DNA of 64,000 bases from Streptomyces tirandamycinicus (GCF_003097515.1 NZ_CP029188.1:3536501-3600500); one strand, 5' to 3'; positions 1 through 8,306 are shown, counted from the stretch's first letter. Made by a program: numbers and translations. The notes: generated by a model not told the origin, from the letters alone.

Positions 1-233
1 ACCCGGGACTCGGCCAGGGTCCCCTCGGCCACGGCCAGCCCGATGATGCCGCTGACCTCGTTCCAGTCGACGGGGTGCAGCCGGGAGCGCACGGCCGAGG
101 TGGTGTACGTGCCGGCGCCGCCGGGCATCCCCAGCAGCCGGGCGGCCTCCGCGTCGAGGCCCACGGTCCCGGTCGCGTTGTCCCAGCGCCAAAGACCGGT
201 CGCCGTCGCGGCCAGGACGTCCTCGGTGCGCAT
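1..233 (-). CDS. SpoIIE-family PP2C phosphatase with PAS-like N-terminus (partial, N-terminal 77 aa)
   Basis: Only the N-terminus lies in the window; the gene runs off the left edge. Reading leftwards from ATG at 233, the protein begins MRTEDVLAATATGLWRWDN and continues with a short PAS-like segment containing LDAEAARLLGMPG. I recognise this start as that of Streptomyces SpoIIE-type protein phosphatases (PAS/GAF sensor plus PP2C domain) that lie next to aspS. Such proteins act on anti-sigma-factor antagonists. The catalytic domain is outside the window, so the phosphatase call is from family knowledge. It is divergent from aspS across about 250 bp. Confidence 0.7.
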   Translation of the reverse strand, partial: MRTEDVLAATATGLWRWDNATGTVGLDAEAARLLGMPGGAGTYTTSAVRSRLHPVDWNEVSGIIGLAVAEGTLAESR

Positions 234-310
234 TTTCCTACTGTATTCAGGTTGCTCCGGCGCACACCCGCTGGGTCGGGGCCCCGCCGGCTCCGGGCCC
301 GTCCCCGCAC

Positions 311-370
311 CCGACCCGTTCGCGCCGTCGCCGCACCGCACCGACCCGTTCGCGCCGTCGCCGCACCGCA
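311..370. repeat. 30-bp direct repeat, two perfect copies, in the aspS upstream region
   Basis: Two identical adjacent 30-bp units (311-340 and 341-370, each starting CCGACCCGTTCGCGCCGTCG) are followed by a degenerate partial third copy. They sit between the divergent phosphatase and aspS. No transposase or known regulatory element is associated; slippage duplication is the simplest explanation. Confidence 0.8.
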
Positions 371-481
371 CCGGCCCGGCCGCGCCGTACCGCGCGGTAA
401 TCCGGACGGGCCGCCGCGGGCCGGACGGTAACCTGGGTGGGTCCGCCCACATCCCCCCTCGCGAAGACTGGATGAACGACG

Positions 482-2269
482 ATGCATCGGTACAGGTCCC
501 ACACCTGCGGCGAGCTCCGCGCCTCTGACGTCGGCACCGACGTCCGGCTGAGCGGCTGGCTGCACAATCGCCGAGACCTGGGCGGCATCCTCTTCATCGA
601 TCTCCGCGACCACTACGGTCTGGTCCAGCTCGTCGCCCGCCCCGGCACCCCCGCCAACGAGGCACTGAGCCACCTCACCAAGGAGTCCGTCGTCCGCGTG
701 GACGGCACGGTCTCGGCCCGCGGCGCGGAGAACGTCAACCCGGACCTGCCGACCGGTGAGGTCGAGATCGAGGTCACCGGCGTAGAGGTGCTCGGCTCCT
801 CGGCCCAGCTGCCCTTCACGATCAACACGGACGACGGGGTCAACGAGGAGCGGCGCCTGGAGTACCGCTTCCTGGACCTGCGCCGCGAGCGCATGCACCG
901 CAACATCATGCTGCGCACCGCCGTCATCGCCGCCATCCGGCAGAAGATGACCGCGCTCGGCTTCAACGAGATGGCCACCCCCATCCTCACCGCGGCCTCC
1001 CCGGAGGGCGCCCGTGACTTCCTGGTGCCGTCCCGGCTGAACCCCGGCAAGTTCTACGCGCTGCCGCAGGCCCCGCAGCAGTTCAAGCAGCTGCTGATGA
1101 TCGCGGGCTTCGACCGCTACTTCCAGATCGCGCCCTGCTTCCGCGACGAGGACGCCCGTGCCGACCGCTCGCCCGGCGAGTTCTACCAGCTCGACATCGA
1201 GATGAGCTTCGTCGAGCAGGAGGACGTCTTCCGGCCGGTCGAGAGGCTGATGACCGAGCTGTTCGAGGAGTTCGGCGGCGGCCGCCACGTCACCTCGCCG
1301 TTCCCGCGGATCCCGTTCCGCGAGGCGATGCTGAAGTACGGCTCCGACAAGCCCGACCTGCGGGCGCAGCTGGAGCTCGTCGACATCACCGACGTCTTCG
1401 AGGGCTCGGAGTTCAAGGCGTTCGCGGGCAAGCACGTCCGGGCGCTGCCGGTGCCGGCCGTCCAGGACCAGCCGCGGAAGTTCTTCGACCAGCTCGGCGA
1501 GTACGCCGTGGAGCAGGGCGCCAAGGGCCTGGCCTGGGTGCGCGTCGGCGACGACGGGGCGCTGTCCGGCCCGATCGCCAAGTTCCTCACCGAGGAGAAC
1601 GTCGAGGTCCTCACCGAGCGCCTGGCCCTCAAGCCCGGTCACGCGGTGTTCTTCGGCGCCGGCGAGTTCGACGAGGTCTCCAAGATCATGGGTGCGGTGC
1701 GGGTCGAGGCCGCCCGCCGCTCCGGTCACTTCGAGGAGAACGTCTTCCGGTTCTGCTGGATCGTCGACTTCCCGATGTACGAGAAGGACCCCGACACCGG
1801 GCGGATCGACTTCTCGCACAACCCCTTCTCCATGCCGCAGGGCGGTCTGGAGGCCCTGCGCACCCAGGACCCGCTGGACGTCCTCGGCTGGCAGTACGAC
1901 ATCGTCTGCAACGGCGTCGAGCTGTCCTCCGGCGCCATCCGGAACCACCAGCCCGACATCATGTTCAAGGCCTTCGAGATCGCGGGCTACGACCGTGAGA
2001 CCGTCGAGCGGGAGTTCTCCGGCATGCTCCGCGCCTTCCAGTACGGCGCCCCGCCGCACGGCGGCATCGCCCCCGGCGTCGACCGCATCGTGATGCTGCT
2101 GGCCGACGAGCCGAACATCCGCGAGACCATCGCGTTCCCGCTGAACCAGAACGCGCAGGACCTGCTGATGGGCGCCCCGGCGGAGGTCGAGGAGGCCCGG
2201 CTGAAGGAGCTTCACATCAGCCTCTACAAGGGACCGGCGAAGCCGACGCCGTACAAGCCCACCAAGTGA
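482..2269 (+). CDS. aspS: Aspartyl-tRNA synthetase
   Basis: Class II aminoacyl-tRNA synthetase that charges tRNA(Asp) in the cytosol. The 595 aa match the usual bacterial long form. An N-terminal OB-fold anticodon-binding domain (about 1-105, containing GWLHNRRDLGG) precedes the catalytic core with class II motif 2 (FRDEDARADR, about residue 220). The bacterial GAD insertion follows at about 290-410, and motif 3 (GGIAPGVDRIVMLL) lies near residue 525. ATG at 482 matches the family N-terminus. Leu33 in RRDLG resembles tRNA(Asp)-discriminating bacterial enzymes rather than the RRDHG form of non-discriminating ones; this is inference from one position. The gene is followed by a GC-rich hairpin and looks monocistronic. 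Confidence 0.97.
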   Translation: MHRYRSHTCGELRASDVGTDVRLSGWLHNRRDLGGILFIDLRDHYGLVQLVARPGTPANEALSHLTKESVVRVDGTVSARGAENVNPDLPTGEVEIEVTGVEVLGSSAQLPFTINTDDGVNEERRLEYRFLDLRRERMHRNIMLRTAVIAAIRQKMTALGFNEMATPILTAASPEGARDFLVPSRLNPGKFYALPQAPQQFKQLLMIAGFDRYFQIAPCFRDEDARADRSPGEFYQLDIEMSFVEQEDVFRPVERLMTELFEEFGGGRHVTSPFPRIPFREAMLKYGSDKPDLRAQLELVDITDVFEGSEFKAFAGKHVRALPVPAVQDQPRKFFDQLGEYAVEQGAKGLAWVRVGDDGALSGPIAKFLTEENVEVLTERLALKPGHAVFFGAGEFDEVSKIMGAVRVEAARRSGHFEENVFRFCWIVDFPMYEKDPDTGRIDFSHNPFSMPQGGLEALRTQDPLDVLGWQYDIVCNGVELSSGAIRNHQPDIMFKAFEIAGYDRETVEREFSGMLRAFQYGAPPHGGIAPGVDRIVMLLADEPNIRETIAFPLNQNAQDLLMGAPAEVEEARLKELHISLYKGPAKPTPYKPTK

Positions 2270-2287
2270 GACCAGGCCCGCCGGGCG

Positions 2288-2307
2288 GGCCCGCCGAACG
2301 GCGGGCC
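2288..2307 (+). terminator. Hairpin after aspS
   Basis: A perfect 8-bp stem (GGCCCGCC / GGCGGGCC) with a GAAC loop starts 18 nt after the aspS stop. There is no T-tract, as is common for Streptomyces terminators. Confidence 0.6.
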
Positions 2308-2323
2308 GCGACCCGGTGAGGCA

Positions 2324-2376
2324 GGAAGGGTCCGGAACCGATCGGGCATCGACACGATCGGGTTCCGGGCCCTTCC
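2324..2376. terminator. Long imperfect hairpin, possible bidirectional terminator
   Basis: Arms GGAAGGG-CCGGAACC-GATC (from 2324) and GATC-GGGTTCCGG-CCCTTCC (to 2376) pair with a few mismatches to form a long stem. It lies where two converging transcripts would end (aspS and the degraded minus-strand genes to its right). From about 2377 to 2596 I see no gene. Confidence 0.5.
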
Positions 2377-2596
2377 GCGTTGTTTTCGTGCTCCTTCCGA
2401 GTCGTTCACGGCGCCGCGCCGACGACGCGCGGCCCCGCAGCGGGAATGCACGCGGGGAGCCGTCGACGGCCCACCGGGACCCGGCCCCGGGCGCGGGACG
2501 CGCCGCAGCGGCCGCCCGGACCGCACGTGCCGTGTGAATCCGCCGGAACGCTCCGGCCGTCCGCACCGCACGAGGATCACGAGAGGACATCGCGGA

Positions 2597-2680
2597 GTGC
2601 TCAGCACCGTACTGACCAGAGCAGCGCTGCCCCTGCTGGCCGCCGGACTGCTGCTCGGGGGCTGCGCGAAGCCCTCGGCG
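2597..2680 (+). pseudogene. Lipoprotein N-terminal fragment (signal peptide and lipobox only)
   Basis: GTG at 2597, preceded by a weak GAGAGGA, encodes VLSTVLTRAALPLLAAGLLL followed by GGCAKPS. This is a complete lipoprotein signal peptide with lipobox cysteine. Directly after the lipobox the reading frame stops resembling a protein, because the other strand here reads as the body of a different gene. The fragment therefore looks like the stump of a lipoprotein gene whose remainder was lost in a deletion or rearrangement. The right boundary is approximate. Confidence 0.5.
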
Positions 2681-2922
2681 CCGCCGCTCTGCGCCTCCTT
2701 GTGCAGATCACTGAACTCCTTGACAGCCTTGCGCACGAAGTCCCTGGTCACGGTCGCGTTGACACCCTGCCAACGGGCCGCTTCGGACTTCTTCAGCAGA
2801 CCGTCCCTGGCATCGGTCTGAAGCCTCGCGAGCTTCCCCGCCATCGTCTCCCAGTCCGTGACGGCGGTGCCCAGCCTGCCGAGATCCAGTGCCATGAGGT
2901 CGGAATAGGTGAACGTGCCCAT
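2665..2922 (-). pseudogene. Truncated Streptomyces hypothetical gene (N-terminal about 80 codons)
   Basis: Reading leftwards from ATG at 2922, the frame encodes MGTFTYSDLMALDLGRLGTA and a helical, charged stretch containing ARWQGVNATVTRDFVRK and EFSDLHKEAQ. I recognise this as the start of a conserved Streptomyces protein with a WXG100-like helical N-terminus. Such proteins normally continue for hundreds of residues. Here coherent sequence ends near 2665, where it abuts the oppositely oriented lipoprotein stump. It is thus a truncated remnant; the family assignment comes from memory. Confidence 0.55.
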
Positions 2923-2939
2923 CGATCTGCCGCCCTCCC

Positions 2940-3060
2940 CGTCAGCGCACGTACTTGGAGAGCCCCGTCCGTCCCAGGGGGCCACGCTCTCCATCCGGGT
3001 CAGGGTGCCCGCGTCGAACTCGAACAGGCTGCGGGCGGCCCGCGCACCGCGCGCCGCCCG
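2940..3060 (-). pseudogene. Frameshifted 3' end of a gene upstream of the truncated hypothetical gene
   Basis: On the minus strand one frame reads SLFEFDAGTLTRMESVAPWD. After a one-base slip a second frame continues TGLSKYVR and a stop, just before the ATG of the truncated gene at 2922. This is what the C-terminus of an upstream operon partner would look like after a single-base deletion. The left part has decayed beyond recognition. This reconstruction is inference from reading the two frames together. Confidence 0.4.
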
Positions 3061-3166
3061 AACGCCCGCCACGCGTTGCGGAGCGCCCGGACCCGACGGA
3101 CCATCGGAGCGGAAGCCTCCCTGCCACAGGCCACCCCGGCCTGTCCTTCCCGCGGAGGGATACACC

Positions 3167-3712
3167 GTGGACGCATCCTCACTGGCCGCGATCGAGTCGG
3201 TCGTCAAGGGCGGCAGAGCCGTCATGGCGGCGGACGACACCGCCGTCGTGGACGCGGTCAAGGAGACCGTGCGCAGCGGCCGTACGGCGACCTTCTATCT
3301 GACCAGGTCGCAGTTCGACGCGGTGAACGCGTGGTACTGGACCCCCAACCGGATGAAGCAGCTCGGTCTGGAGCCGGTGTCGGACGAGGAGATGGCCCGG
3401 ATCAGGGAGGAACTCGGGGCCGAGGCGTGCGGATCGGCGTACTCCAACCGGATCAAGTGCCCCTCGGGTCATGTGTACGGGGCGTTCGAGTTCGTCAAGC
3501 AGGGGATCGAGGAGCACGGGCTCGAAGCGACCCGGACGGTGTTCGCCCTCAAGGACACCGCCGTGATCCGGGCGAACCCGCACCAGCCGGTGCAGTGCGT
3601 CGAGTGCCGCCGCCGGCTCGCCACCCCGCACTACTACGTCTACTGGGGCTACGGCTGCTGCGTGGACCTGGACGACACCTCGACCGCCGCATTCGCGGCC
3701 CGGCACCGCTGA
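3167..3712 (+). CDS. Conserved hypothetical protein with C-terminal cysteine pairs
   Basis: The 181-aa protein starts at GTG 3167, 7-8 nt after a GGAGGG ribosome-binding site; longer frames upstream run through the pseudogene debris. The N-terminal half contains VDAVKETVRSGRTATFYLTR and looks globular. The C-terminal half holds KCPSGHVYGAFEF, VQCVECRRRL and GYGCCVDL, paired cysteines plus histidines compatible with a small metal-binding site. I recall similar Streptomyces proteins without an assigned function. It lies alone between the scar at 2.6-3.1 kb and a small hypothetical gene. Confidence 0.75.
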   Translation: MDASSLAAIESVVKGGRAVMAADDTAVVDAVKETVRSGRTATFYLTRSQFDAVNAWYWTPNRMKQLGLEPVSDEEMARIREELGAEACGSAYSNRIKCPSGHVYGAFEFVKQGIEEHGLEATRTVFALKDTAVIRANPHQPVQCVECRRRLATPHYYVYWGYGCCVDLDDTSTAAFAARHR

Positions 3713-3740
3713 CGCGGCGCTGAACCGGTACGGACCCGGG

Positions 3741-3776
3741 CGGCGCGCGGACGGCGCGCGGACGGCGCGCGGACGG
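3741..3776. repeat. 11-bp tandem repeat (about 3 copies)
   Basis: Three tandem copies of CGGCGCGCGGA lie in the spacer after the preceding hypothetical gene. This is a typical slippage product of GC-rich DNA. Confidence 0.7.
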
Positions 3777-3872
3777 CTTCGACGGGCCGGTTTAGGGGCC
3801 GCGCCGGGGACCGGCTAAGCTCGGCAGCCGCCTCCGGTACCGGGGGCGAAACTCGTATGGGGAAAGGGCTGG

Positions 3873-4055
3873 TTGGCTGTGTGGCAGGAGGCGCCGATCT
3901 ACGACCGGCTCGTCACCGAACGCGGTGATGTGCCCGCCCAGGTGCGCCAGGAGGCCGAGCAGACCCTGCGCGGTCTGGAGCAGCTGATCCGGCCGGGAGC
4001 GGCACCGGCCGGTACACACCCCCAGCAGGCGCAGCCGTTCCCGCACGGCCGGTAG
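3873..4055 (+). CDS. Small conserved hypothetical protein (60 aa)
   Basis: TTG at 3873 (or GTG at 3879) begins a 60-aa protein, MAVWQEAPIYDRLVTERGDV, with a helical middle (PAQVRQEAEQTLRGLEQLI) and a short Pro/Gly tail. A GGAAAGGG stretch lies 6-12 nt upstream. I recall small Streptomyces proteins with this N-terminus near aspS, function unknown. No signal peptide or membrane segment is visible. It converges on the ChaA-like gene, with a CCCCCGG/CCGGGGG hairpin between them. Confidence 0.6.
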   Translation: MAVWQEAPIYDRLVTERGDVPAQVRQEAEQTLRGLEQLIRPGAAPAGTHPQQAQPFPHGR

Positions 4056-4084
4056 GCGCGTACCGCCGGGGCGGCGGTCGGGCT

Positions 4085-4098
4085 CCCCCGGCCGGGGG
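4085..4098. terminator. GC-rich hairpin between converging genes
   Basis: A perfect palindrome CCCCCGGCCGGGGG lies between the small hypothetical gene and the converging antiporter gene. It may terminate both transcripts. Confidence 0.4.
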
Positions 4099-4247
4099 AT
4101 TCGGACCGCCCCGGGTCCGCGCAGGCCGCGAAGGGGGAGCAACACCGCTGCGGCGGCCCGGTTCTCGCGGCCGCTGCGCCCCGGTCGCGGACGCCTGCTC
4201 ACGCGAGCCGGGCGTGGCGTCCGGAGCACCCGTCACCGCACGCGGTG

Positions 4248-5357
4248 TCAGGGGCTGAAGGACAGCAGGACGAAGGCGGCGAACAGCACCAGGTGGACGC
4301 AGCCCTGGAGCAGGGTGGCCCGGCCGGGGACCACGGTCAGGGCGCTGACCACGGCGGTGAGTGCGAGCAGCACCAGGCGGGTGGCGTCGATCCCCAGTAC
4401 CAGGGTTCCGGGGAGCCAGACCGAGGCGAGTGCGATCGCCGGGACGGTCAGCCCGATGCTGGCGATGGCGGAGCCGTACGCGAGGTTGAGACTGGTCTGC
4501 ATCCGGTCCCGGCGCGCGGCCCGGACGGCCGCGAGGGTCTCCGGCATCAGCACCATCAGGGCGATCACCACGCCGACGACGGAGCTGGGCAGTCCCGCCG
4601 ACTGCACACCGCTCTCGATCGTCGGCGAGACGAGTTTGGCGTCCCCCACGACGGCGACGAGCGCCACGAACAGCAGTGCGAGGCTCCACCAGGTCTGGCG
4701 CGTTCCGGGCGGTGGGGCGTGCTCCTCGGGGTCGCTCGCCCGCCCCGCGCGTGCGACGGGCAGGAAGTAGTCGCGGTGCCGGACGGTCTGCACGGCGATG
4801 AAGATGGCGTAGAGGCACAGTGAGGCGATCGCGGCGAACGCCAGCTGGCCCGTGGTGAACTCGCCGCCCGGGCGGCCGGTGGTGAAGCTCGGCAGCACCA
4901 GCGTCATGGTCGCGAGGGTGCACACGGTGGCCAGGGCCCCGCCCGAGCCCTCGGCGTGGAAGACCGCGGTCCGCCGGCGCAGCGCGGTGACGAGCAGGGA
5001 CAGTCCGACGACCCCGTTGCAGGTGATCATCACGGCCGCGAAGACGGTGTCCCTGGCGTAGGTGGAGGCCTTCTCCCCGCCGCCCGCCATGAGGGTGACG
5101 ATCAGTCCCACCTCGATGACGGTCACCGCCACGGCGAGGACGATCGAGCCGAACGGCTCGCCGACCCGGTGGGCGACGACCTCTGCGTGGTGCACCGCGG
5201 CCAGTACGGCCCCGACGATGCAGAGCCCCACGACGGTCGCGGCGAAGCCCGGAAGGTGTCTGCCCCAGCCGAGGACCAGCGCCAGCGCGGCTGCGACCGG
5301 CACCCATGTGGTCCACTGCGCGCCCAGCGCGCTCAGCGCCCTCGTGCCGATCCTCAT
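4248..5357 (-). CDS. chaA: Ca2+/H+ antiporter (ChaA/CAX type)
   Basis: Integral membrane cation/proton exchanger of 369 aa that uses the proton gradient to expel Ca2+ (or Na+/K+). About 11 hydrophobic segments are visible. The first alpha-repeat carries GEPFGSIVLAVAVTVIEVG (about residue 66), and the second has VLMPETLAAVRAA with NLAYGSAIASIGLTVP, the paired acidic exchange motifs of the CaCA superfamily. I chose ATG 5357 (MRIGTRALSALG) because the 17 codons further upstream are Ala/Ser/Arg-rich and unlike the family; its ribosome-binding site is weak. It is transcribed towards the small hypothetical gene. Ion specificity cannot be read from sequence. Confidence 0.9.
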   Translation of the reverse strand: MRIGTRALSALGAQWTTWVPVAAALALVLGWGRHLPGFAATVVGLCIVGAVLAAVHHAEVVAHRVGEPFGSIVLAVAVTVIEVGLIVTLMAGGGEKASTYARDTVFAAVMITCNGVVGLSLLVTALRRRTAVFHAEGSGGALATVCTLATMTLVLPSFTTGRPGGEFTTGQLAFAAIASLCLYAIFIAVQTVRHRDYFLPVARAGRASDPEEHAPPPGTRQTWWSLALLFVALVAVVGDAKLVSPTIESGVQSAGLPSSVVGVVIALMVLMPETLAAVRAARRDRMQTSLNLAYGSAIASIGLTVPAIALASVWLPGTLVLGIDATRLVLLALTAVVSALTVVPGRATLLQGCVHLVLFAAFVLLSFSP

Positions 5358-5496
5358 GCGCGCCACGCTGCCAGCAGCCCGGGCGGATCGCCCGGACTGG
5401 TGGGCCAACGGGACCAGGGCGCGCCCCTTCCAGCGGGTGCCGCGGCCACCGGATCGGCCGGGTCGGCCGGGTGGCCGCGCCGGCTCCGGCGTGCCG

Positions 5497-7200
5497 TCAC
5501 ACCGGGCGGTCGCGTCCCTCCCAGTACGGGTCCCGCAGGCGGCGCTTGTAGAGCTTGCCGTTGGGGTCGCGGGGCATGGCGCCGATGAAGTCCACGCTCC
5601 TGGGCCGCTTGAAGCCGGCGAGGCGGCGCTCGCAGTGGGCGAGGATCGCGGCGGAGAGTTCAGGGCCGGGGGTGTGGCCCTCGGCCGGCTCGACGACGGC
5701 CTTGACCTCCTCGCCCCAGTCGGCGTGCGGGATGCCGAACACGGCGGCGTCGGCGACGGCGGGGTGGCCCAGGAGCACGGCCTCGACCTCGGCGGGGTAG
5801 ATGTTGACGCCGCCCGAGATGATCATGTCGATCTTGCGGTCGCGCAGGAACAGGTAGCCGTCCTCGTCGAGGAGGCCTAGGTCGCCGACCGTGAAGAAGT
5901 CGCCGATGCGGTTCTTGCGGGTCTTGGCCTCGTCCTTGTGGTAGCTGAAGCCACCGGTCGACATCTTCATGTAGACGGTGCCGACCTCACCGGGTGGCAG
6001 CCGGTTGCCGTCGTCGTCGAAGACGGCGAGTTCGCTGATGGGCCAGGCCCGCCCGACCGTGCCCGGCTTCTTCAGCCAGTCCTCGGCCGTGGCGAAGGCG
6101 CCGCCGCCCTCGCTGGCCGCGTAGTACTCCTCGACGCAGTGCCCCCACCAGTCGATCATCGCCCGCTTCACCTGGCCGGGGCAGGGCGCGGCGCCGTGGA
6201 CGGCATGTCGCATGGAGCTCACGTCGTAGCGGGCCCGGACCTCCTCCGGCAGCGCGAGCAGCCGGTGGAACTGGGTCGGGACCATATGGGTGTGGGTGCA
6301 GGCATGGGTGTCGATGAGCCGCAGCATCTCCTCGGGCGTCCACCCGTCCATCAGCACCAGCCGGTGGCCGATGTGCAGTGACGCTCCGGCGAACTGGAGC
6401 ACGGCGGTGTGGTACATCGGCGAGCACACCAGGTGGACGTTGCCGTCGAAGGGCCTGATGCCGAAGATGCCGAGGAACCCGCCGAGATGCGTCTCCTCCG
6501 GCGGTGTGCCGGGCAGGGGGCGGCGGATGCCCCGGGGCCGGCCGGTGGTGCCGGAGGTGTAGTTCATGACCCAGCCGAGGGTGCGGTCGGCGGGCGGTGT
6601 CGCGGGCTGTCCGTCGAGCAGTGCGGTGTACGGCCGGAAGCCGTCCACGGCGCCGACGGCGTAGCGCCCGCTCGCGGGCAGACCCGCCTCGTCGGCGGCC
6701 GCGGCCGCGGTGGCGCCGAAGCGTGCGTGCGCGATGAGCACCCTGGCGCCGGAGTCGGCGACGATCCAGGCGATCTCCGGGCCGACGAGATGGTGGTTGA
6801 CGGGGACCAGGTAGAAGCCGGCCTGGGTGGCGGCGAGGTACGCGGTGAGGAACTCGACGCCGTTGGGCAGGACGACGGCGAAGGCGTCACCCCGCCGCAG
6901 CCCCGCCGCGCGCAGCCCGTGCACGAGCCGGTTGACGTCGCCGTGCAGCCGCCCGGCGGTCCACTGCTCGCCACCGGGGGCGATCAGCACGGTCCGTGCC
7001 GGATCGGCGGTGGCCTGCGCCCAGAAGCCCCCGGGGGCGTCCGGCCGGGGGGCTTTCGAGTCCGCCCCCGGGACTCCCGCATCCGTCCGCGGGACTGCCG
7101 AGCCCGGCCGCGGGGTTCCCGAATCCGTCCGCGGGACTGCCGCGTCCGTCCGCGGGGCTCCGGAGTCCGTCCGCAGGGCTTTCGGCGGCCGCTCGCTCAT
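5497..7200 (-). CDS. Acyl-CoA synthetase (AMP-forming, class I adenylate-forming enzyme)
   Basis: The 567-aa enzyme activates a carboxylic acid through an acyl-adenylate to its CoA thioester. Visible are the P-loop YTSGTTGRPRG (about residue 212), YYAASEGG, the hinge region GDLGLLDEDGYLFLRDRKID, SGGVNIYPAEVE, and the C-terminal catalytic lysine in NGKLYKRRL. ATG at 7200 overlaps the TGA of the upstream nitronate-monooxygenase-like gene (ATGA), so the two are translationally coupled. Residues about 8-55 are an unusual array of 8-residue units (variants of APRTDSG/VPRTDAA) before the real fold begins near FWAQATADPARTVL. Substrate chain length is unknown; the neighbours suggest fatty or branched acid catabolism. 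Confidence 0.9.
   Translation of the reverse strand: MSERPPKALRTDSGAPRTDAAVPRTDSGTPRPGSAVPRTDAGVPGADSKAPRPDAPGGFWAQATADPARTVLIAPGGEQWTAGRLHGDVNRLVHGLRAAGLRRGDAFAVVLPNGVEFLTAYLAATQAGFYLVPVNHHLVGPEIAWIVADSGARVLIAHARFGATAAAAADEAGLPASGRYAVGAVDGFRPYTALLDGQPATPPADRTLGWVMNYTSGTTGRPRGIRRPLPGTPPEETHLGGFLGIFGIRPFDGNVHLVCSPMYHTAVLQFAGASLHIGHRLVLMDGWTPEEMLRLIDTHACTHTHMVPTQFHRLLALPEEVRARYDVSSMRHAVHGAAPCPGQVKRAMIDWWGHCVEEYYAASEGGGAFATAEDWLKKPGTVGRAWPISELAVFDDDGNRLPPGEVGTVYMKMSTGGFSYHKDEAKTRKNRIGDFFTVGDLGLLDEDGYLFLRDRKIDMIISGGVNIYPAEVEAVLLGHPAVADAAVFGIPHADWGEEVKAVVEPAEGHTPGPELSAAILAHCERRLAGFKRPRSVDFIGAMPRDPNGKLYKRRLRDPYWEGRDRPV
7045..7190. repeat. In-frame 24-bp tandem repeat in the acyl-CoA synthetase 5' end
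   Basis: About six imperfect 24-bp units (core CCGTCCGCGGGACTGCCG) encode 8-residue repeats at the N-terminus of the acyl-CoA synthetase. The unit length is a multiple of three, so copy-number changes keep the frame. Confidence 0.75.
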
Positions 7201-8306
7201 GATCCACTCCTTCCGGCGATGCGCTGGACCCGGTCGACGGCGCGCTCGAAGCCGCGGGTGAGGTCGTCGAAGACCTGCTGGACGCTCCGCTCCGAGGTCA
7301 TCCGGCCGACGATCTGGCCGACGGGGGTGCCCAGCAGGGGTTCCGTCTCCCACCTCTGGATGCGGGAGACGGCCTCGGCGACGAGGAGGCCCTGAAGGGG
7401 CATGGGCAGGGCACCGGGGCCGTCCGGGTCGTCCCAGGCGTCGGTCCACGCGGTGCGGAGCTGGCGGGCGGGTTTGCCGGTGAGGGCGCGGGAGCGGACG
7501 GTGTCGCCGGACCCCGCGGCGAGCAGCTTCGCGGTGAGGGCGCGGGAGTGCAGGTCGGCCTCGGTGGTGGTGAGCCAGATCGAGCCGAGCCAGACGCCCT
7601 GGGCTCCCAGGGCCAGTCCGGCGGCGATCTGCTCGCCACTGCCGATGCCTCCGGCGGCGAGTACCGGCAGCGGGCCGACGGCGTCGACGACCTCGGGGGT
7701 GAGCACCATGGAGGCGATCTCGCCGGTGTGGCCGCCCGCCTCGTAGCCCTGGGCGACGACGATGTCGATGCCGGCCTCGGCGTGGCGCCGGGCGTGCGCG
7801 GCGCTGCCCGCGAGCGCGGCGACGGGCACGTTGCGGTCGTGGGCCCGGGCGACGACGTCGGAGGGCGGGGAGCCGAGGGCGTTGGCGAGGAGACCGATCG
7901 GATAGTCGAAGGCGACGTCGAGCTGGCTGCGGGCGACATGCTCCATCCACCCGGTGATCCGCCAGCCGGACGCCTCGCCCTCGGGCAGCGGGGGTACGCC
8001 GTGCGCGGCGAGCAGATCGCCGACGAACCGGCGGTGCCCTTCGGGGATCATGGCCTCGACCTCGCTCTCGGTGACGCCCGGGGCCTTGCCGGCCGGCATG
8101 ACGACGTCGAGTCCGTACGGTCTGCCGCCGGTGTGCTCCTGCATCCAGTCGAGGTCCCGGGCGAGGTCGCCGGGTGCGGTGTAGCGGACCGCACCCAGGA
8201 CGCCGAAGCCGCCGGCCCGGCTGATGGCGGCGGCGACCGCGGGGAACGGGGTGAAGCCGAAGATGGCGTGCTCGACTCCCAGTCTCTTGCTCAGCTCCGT
8301 CTCCAT
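7197..8306 (-). CDS. Nitronate monooxygenase / 2-nitropropane-dioxygenase-like FMN enzyme
   Basis: A TIM-barrel flavoenzyme of 369 aa. Family features are the N-terminal METELSKRLGVEHAIFGFTP, AISRAGGFGVLG, the FMN-phosphate region VLAAGGIGSGEQIAAGLALG followed by GVWLGS, and a central VVAQGYEAGGHTG. ATG 8306 is chosen over an in-frame start 8 codons upstream because MxxELxxRLG is the usual start. Its TGA overlaps the ATG of the acyl-CoA synthetase. Members next to CoA ligases often serve lipid or CoA metabolism rather than nitronate oxidation, so the reaction is uncertain. A 17-bp inverted repeat lies 42 nt upstream of the start. Confidence 0.85.
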   Translation of the reverse strand: METELSKRLGVEHAIFGFTPFPAVAAAISRAGGFGVLGAVRYTAPGDLARDLDWMQEHTGGRPYGLDVVMPAGKAPGVTESEVEAMIPEGHRRFVGDLLAAHGVPPLPEGEASGWRITGWMEHVARSQLDVAFDYPIGLLANALGSPPSDVVARAHDRNVPVAALAGSAAHARRHAEAGIDIVVAQGYEAGGHTGEIASMVLTPEVVDAVGPLPVLAAGGIGSGEQIAAGLALGAQGVWLGSIWLTTTEADLHSRALTAKLLAAGSGDTVRSRALTGKPARQLRTAWTDAWDDPDGPGALPMPLQGLLVAEAVSRIQRWETEPLLGTPVGQIVGRMTSERSVQQVFDDLTRGFERAVDRVQRIAGRSGS

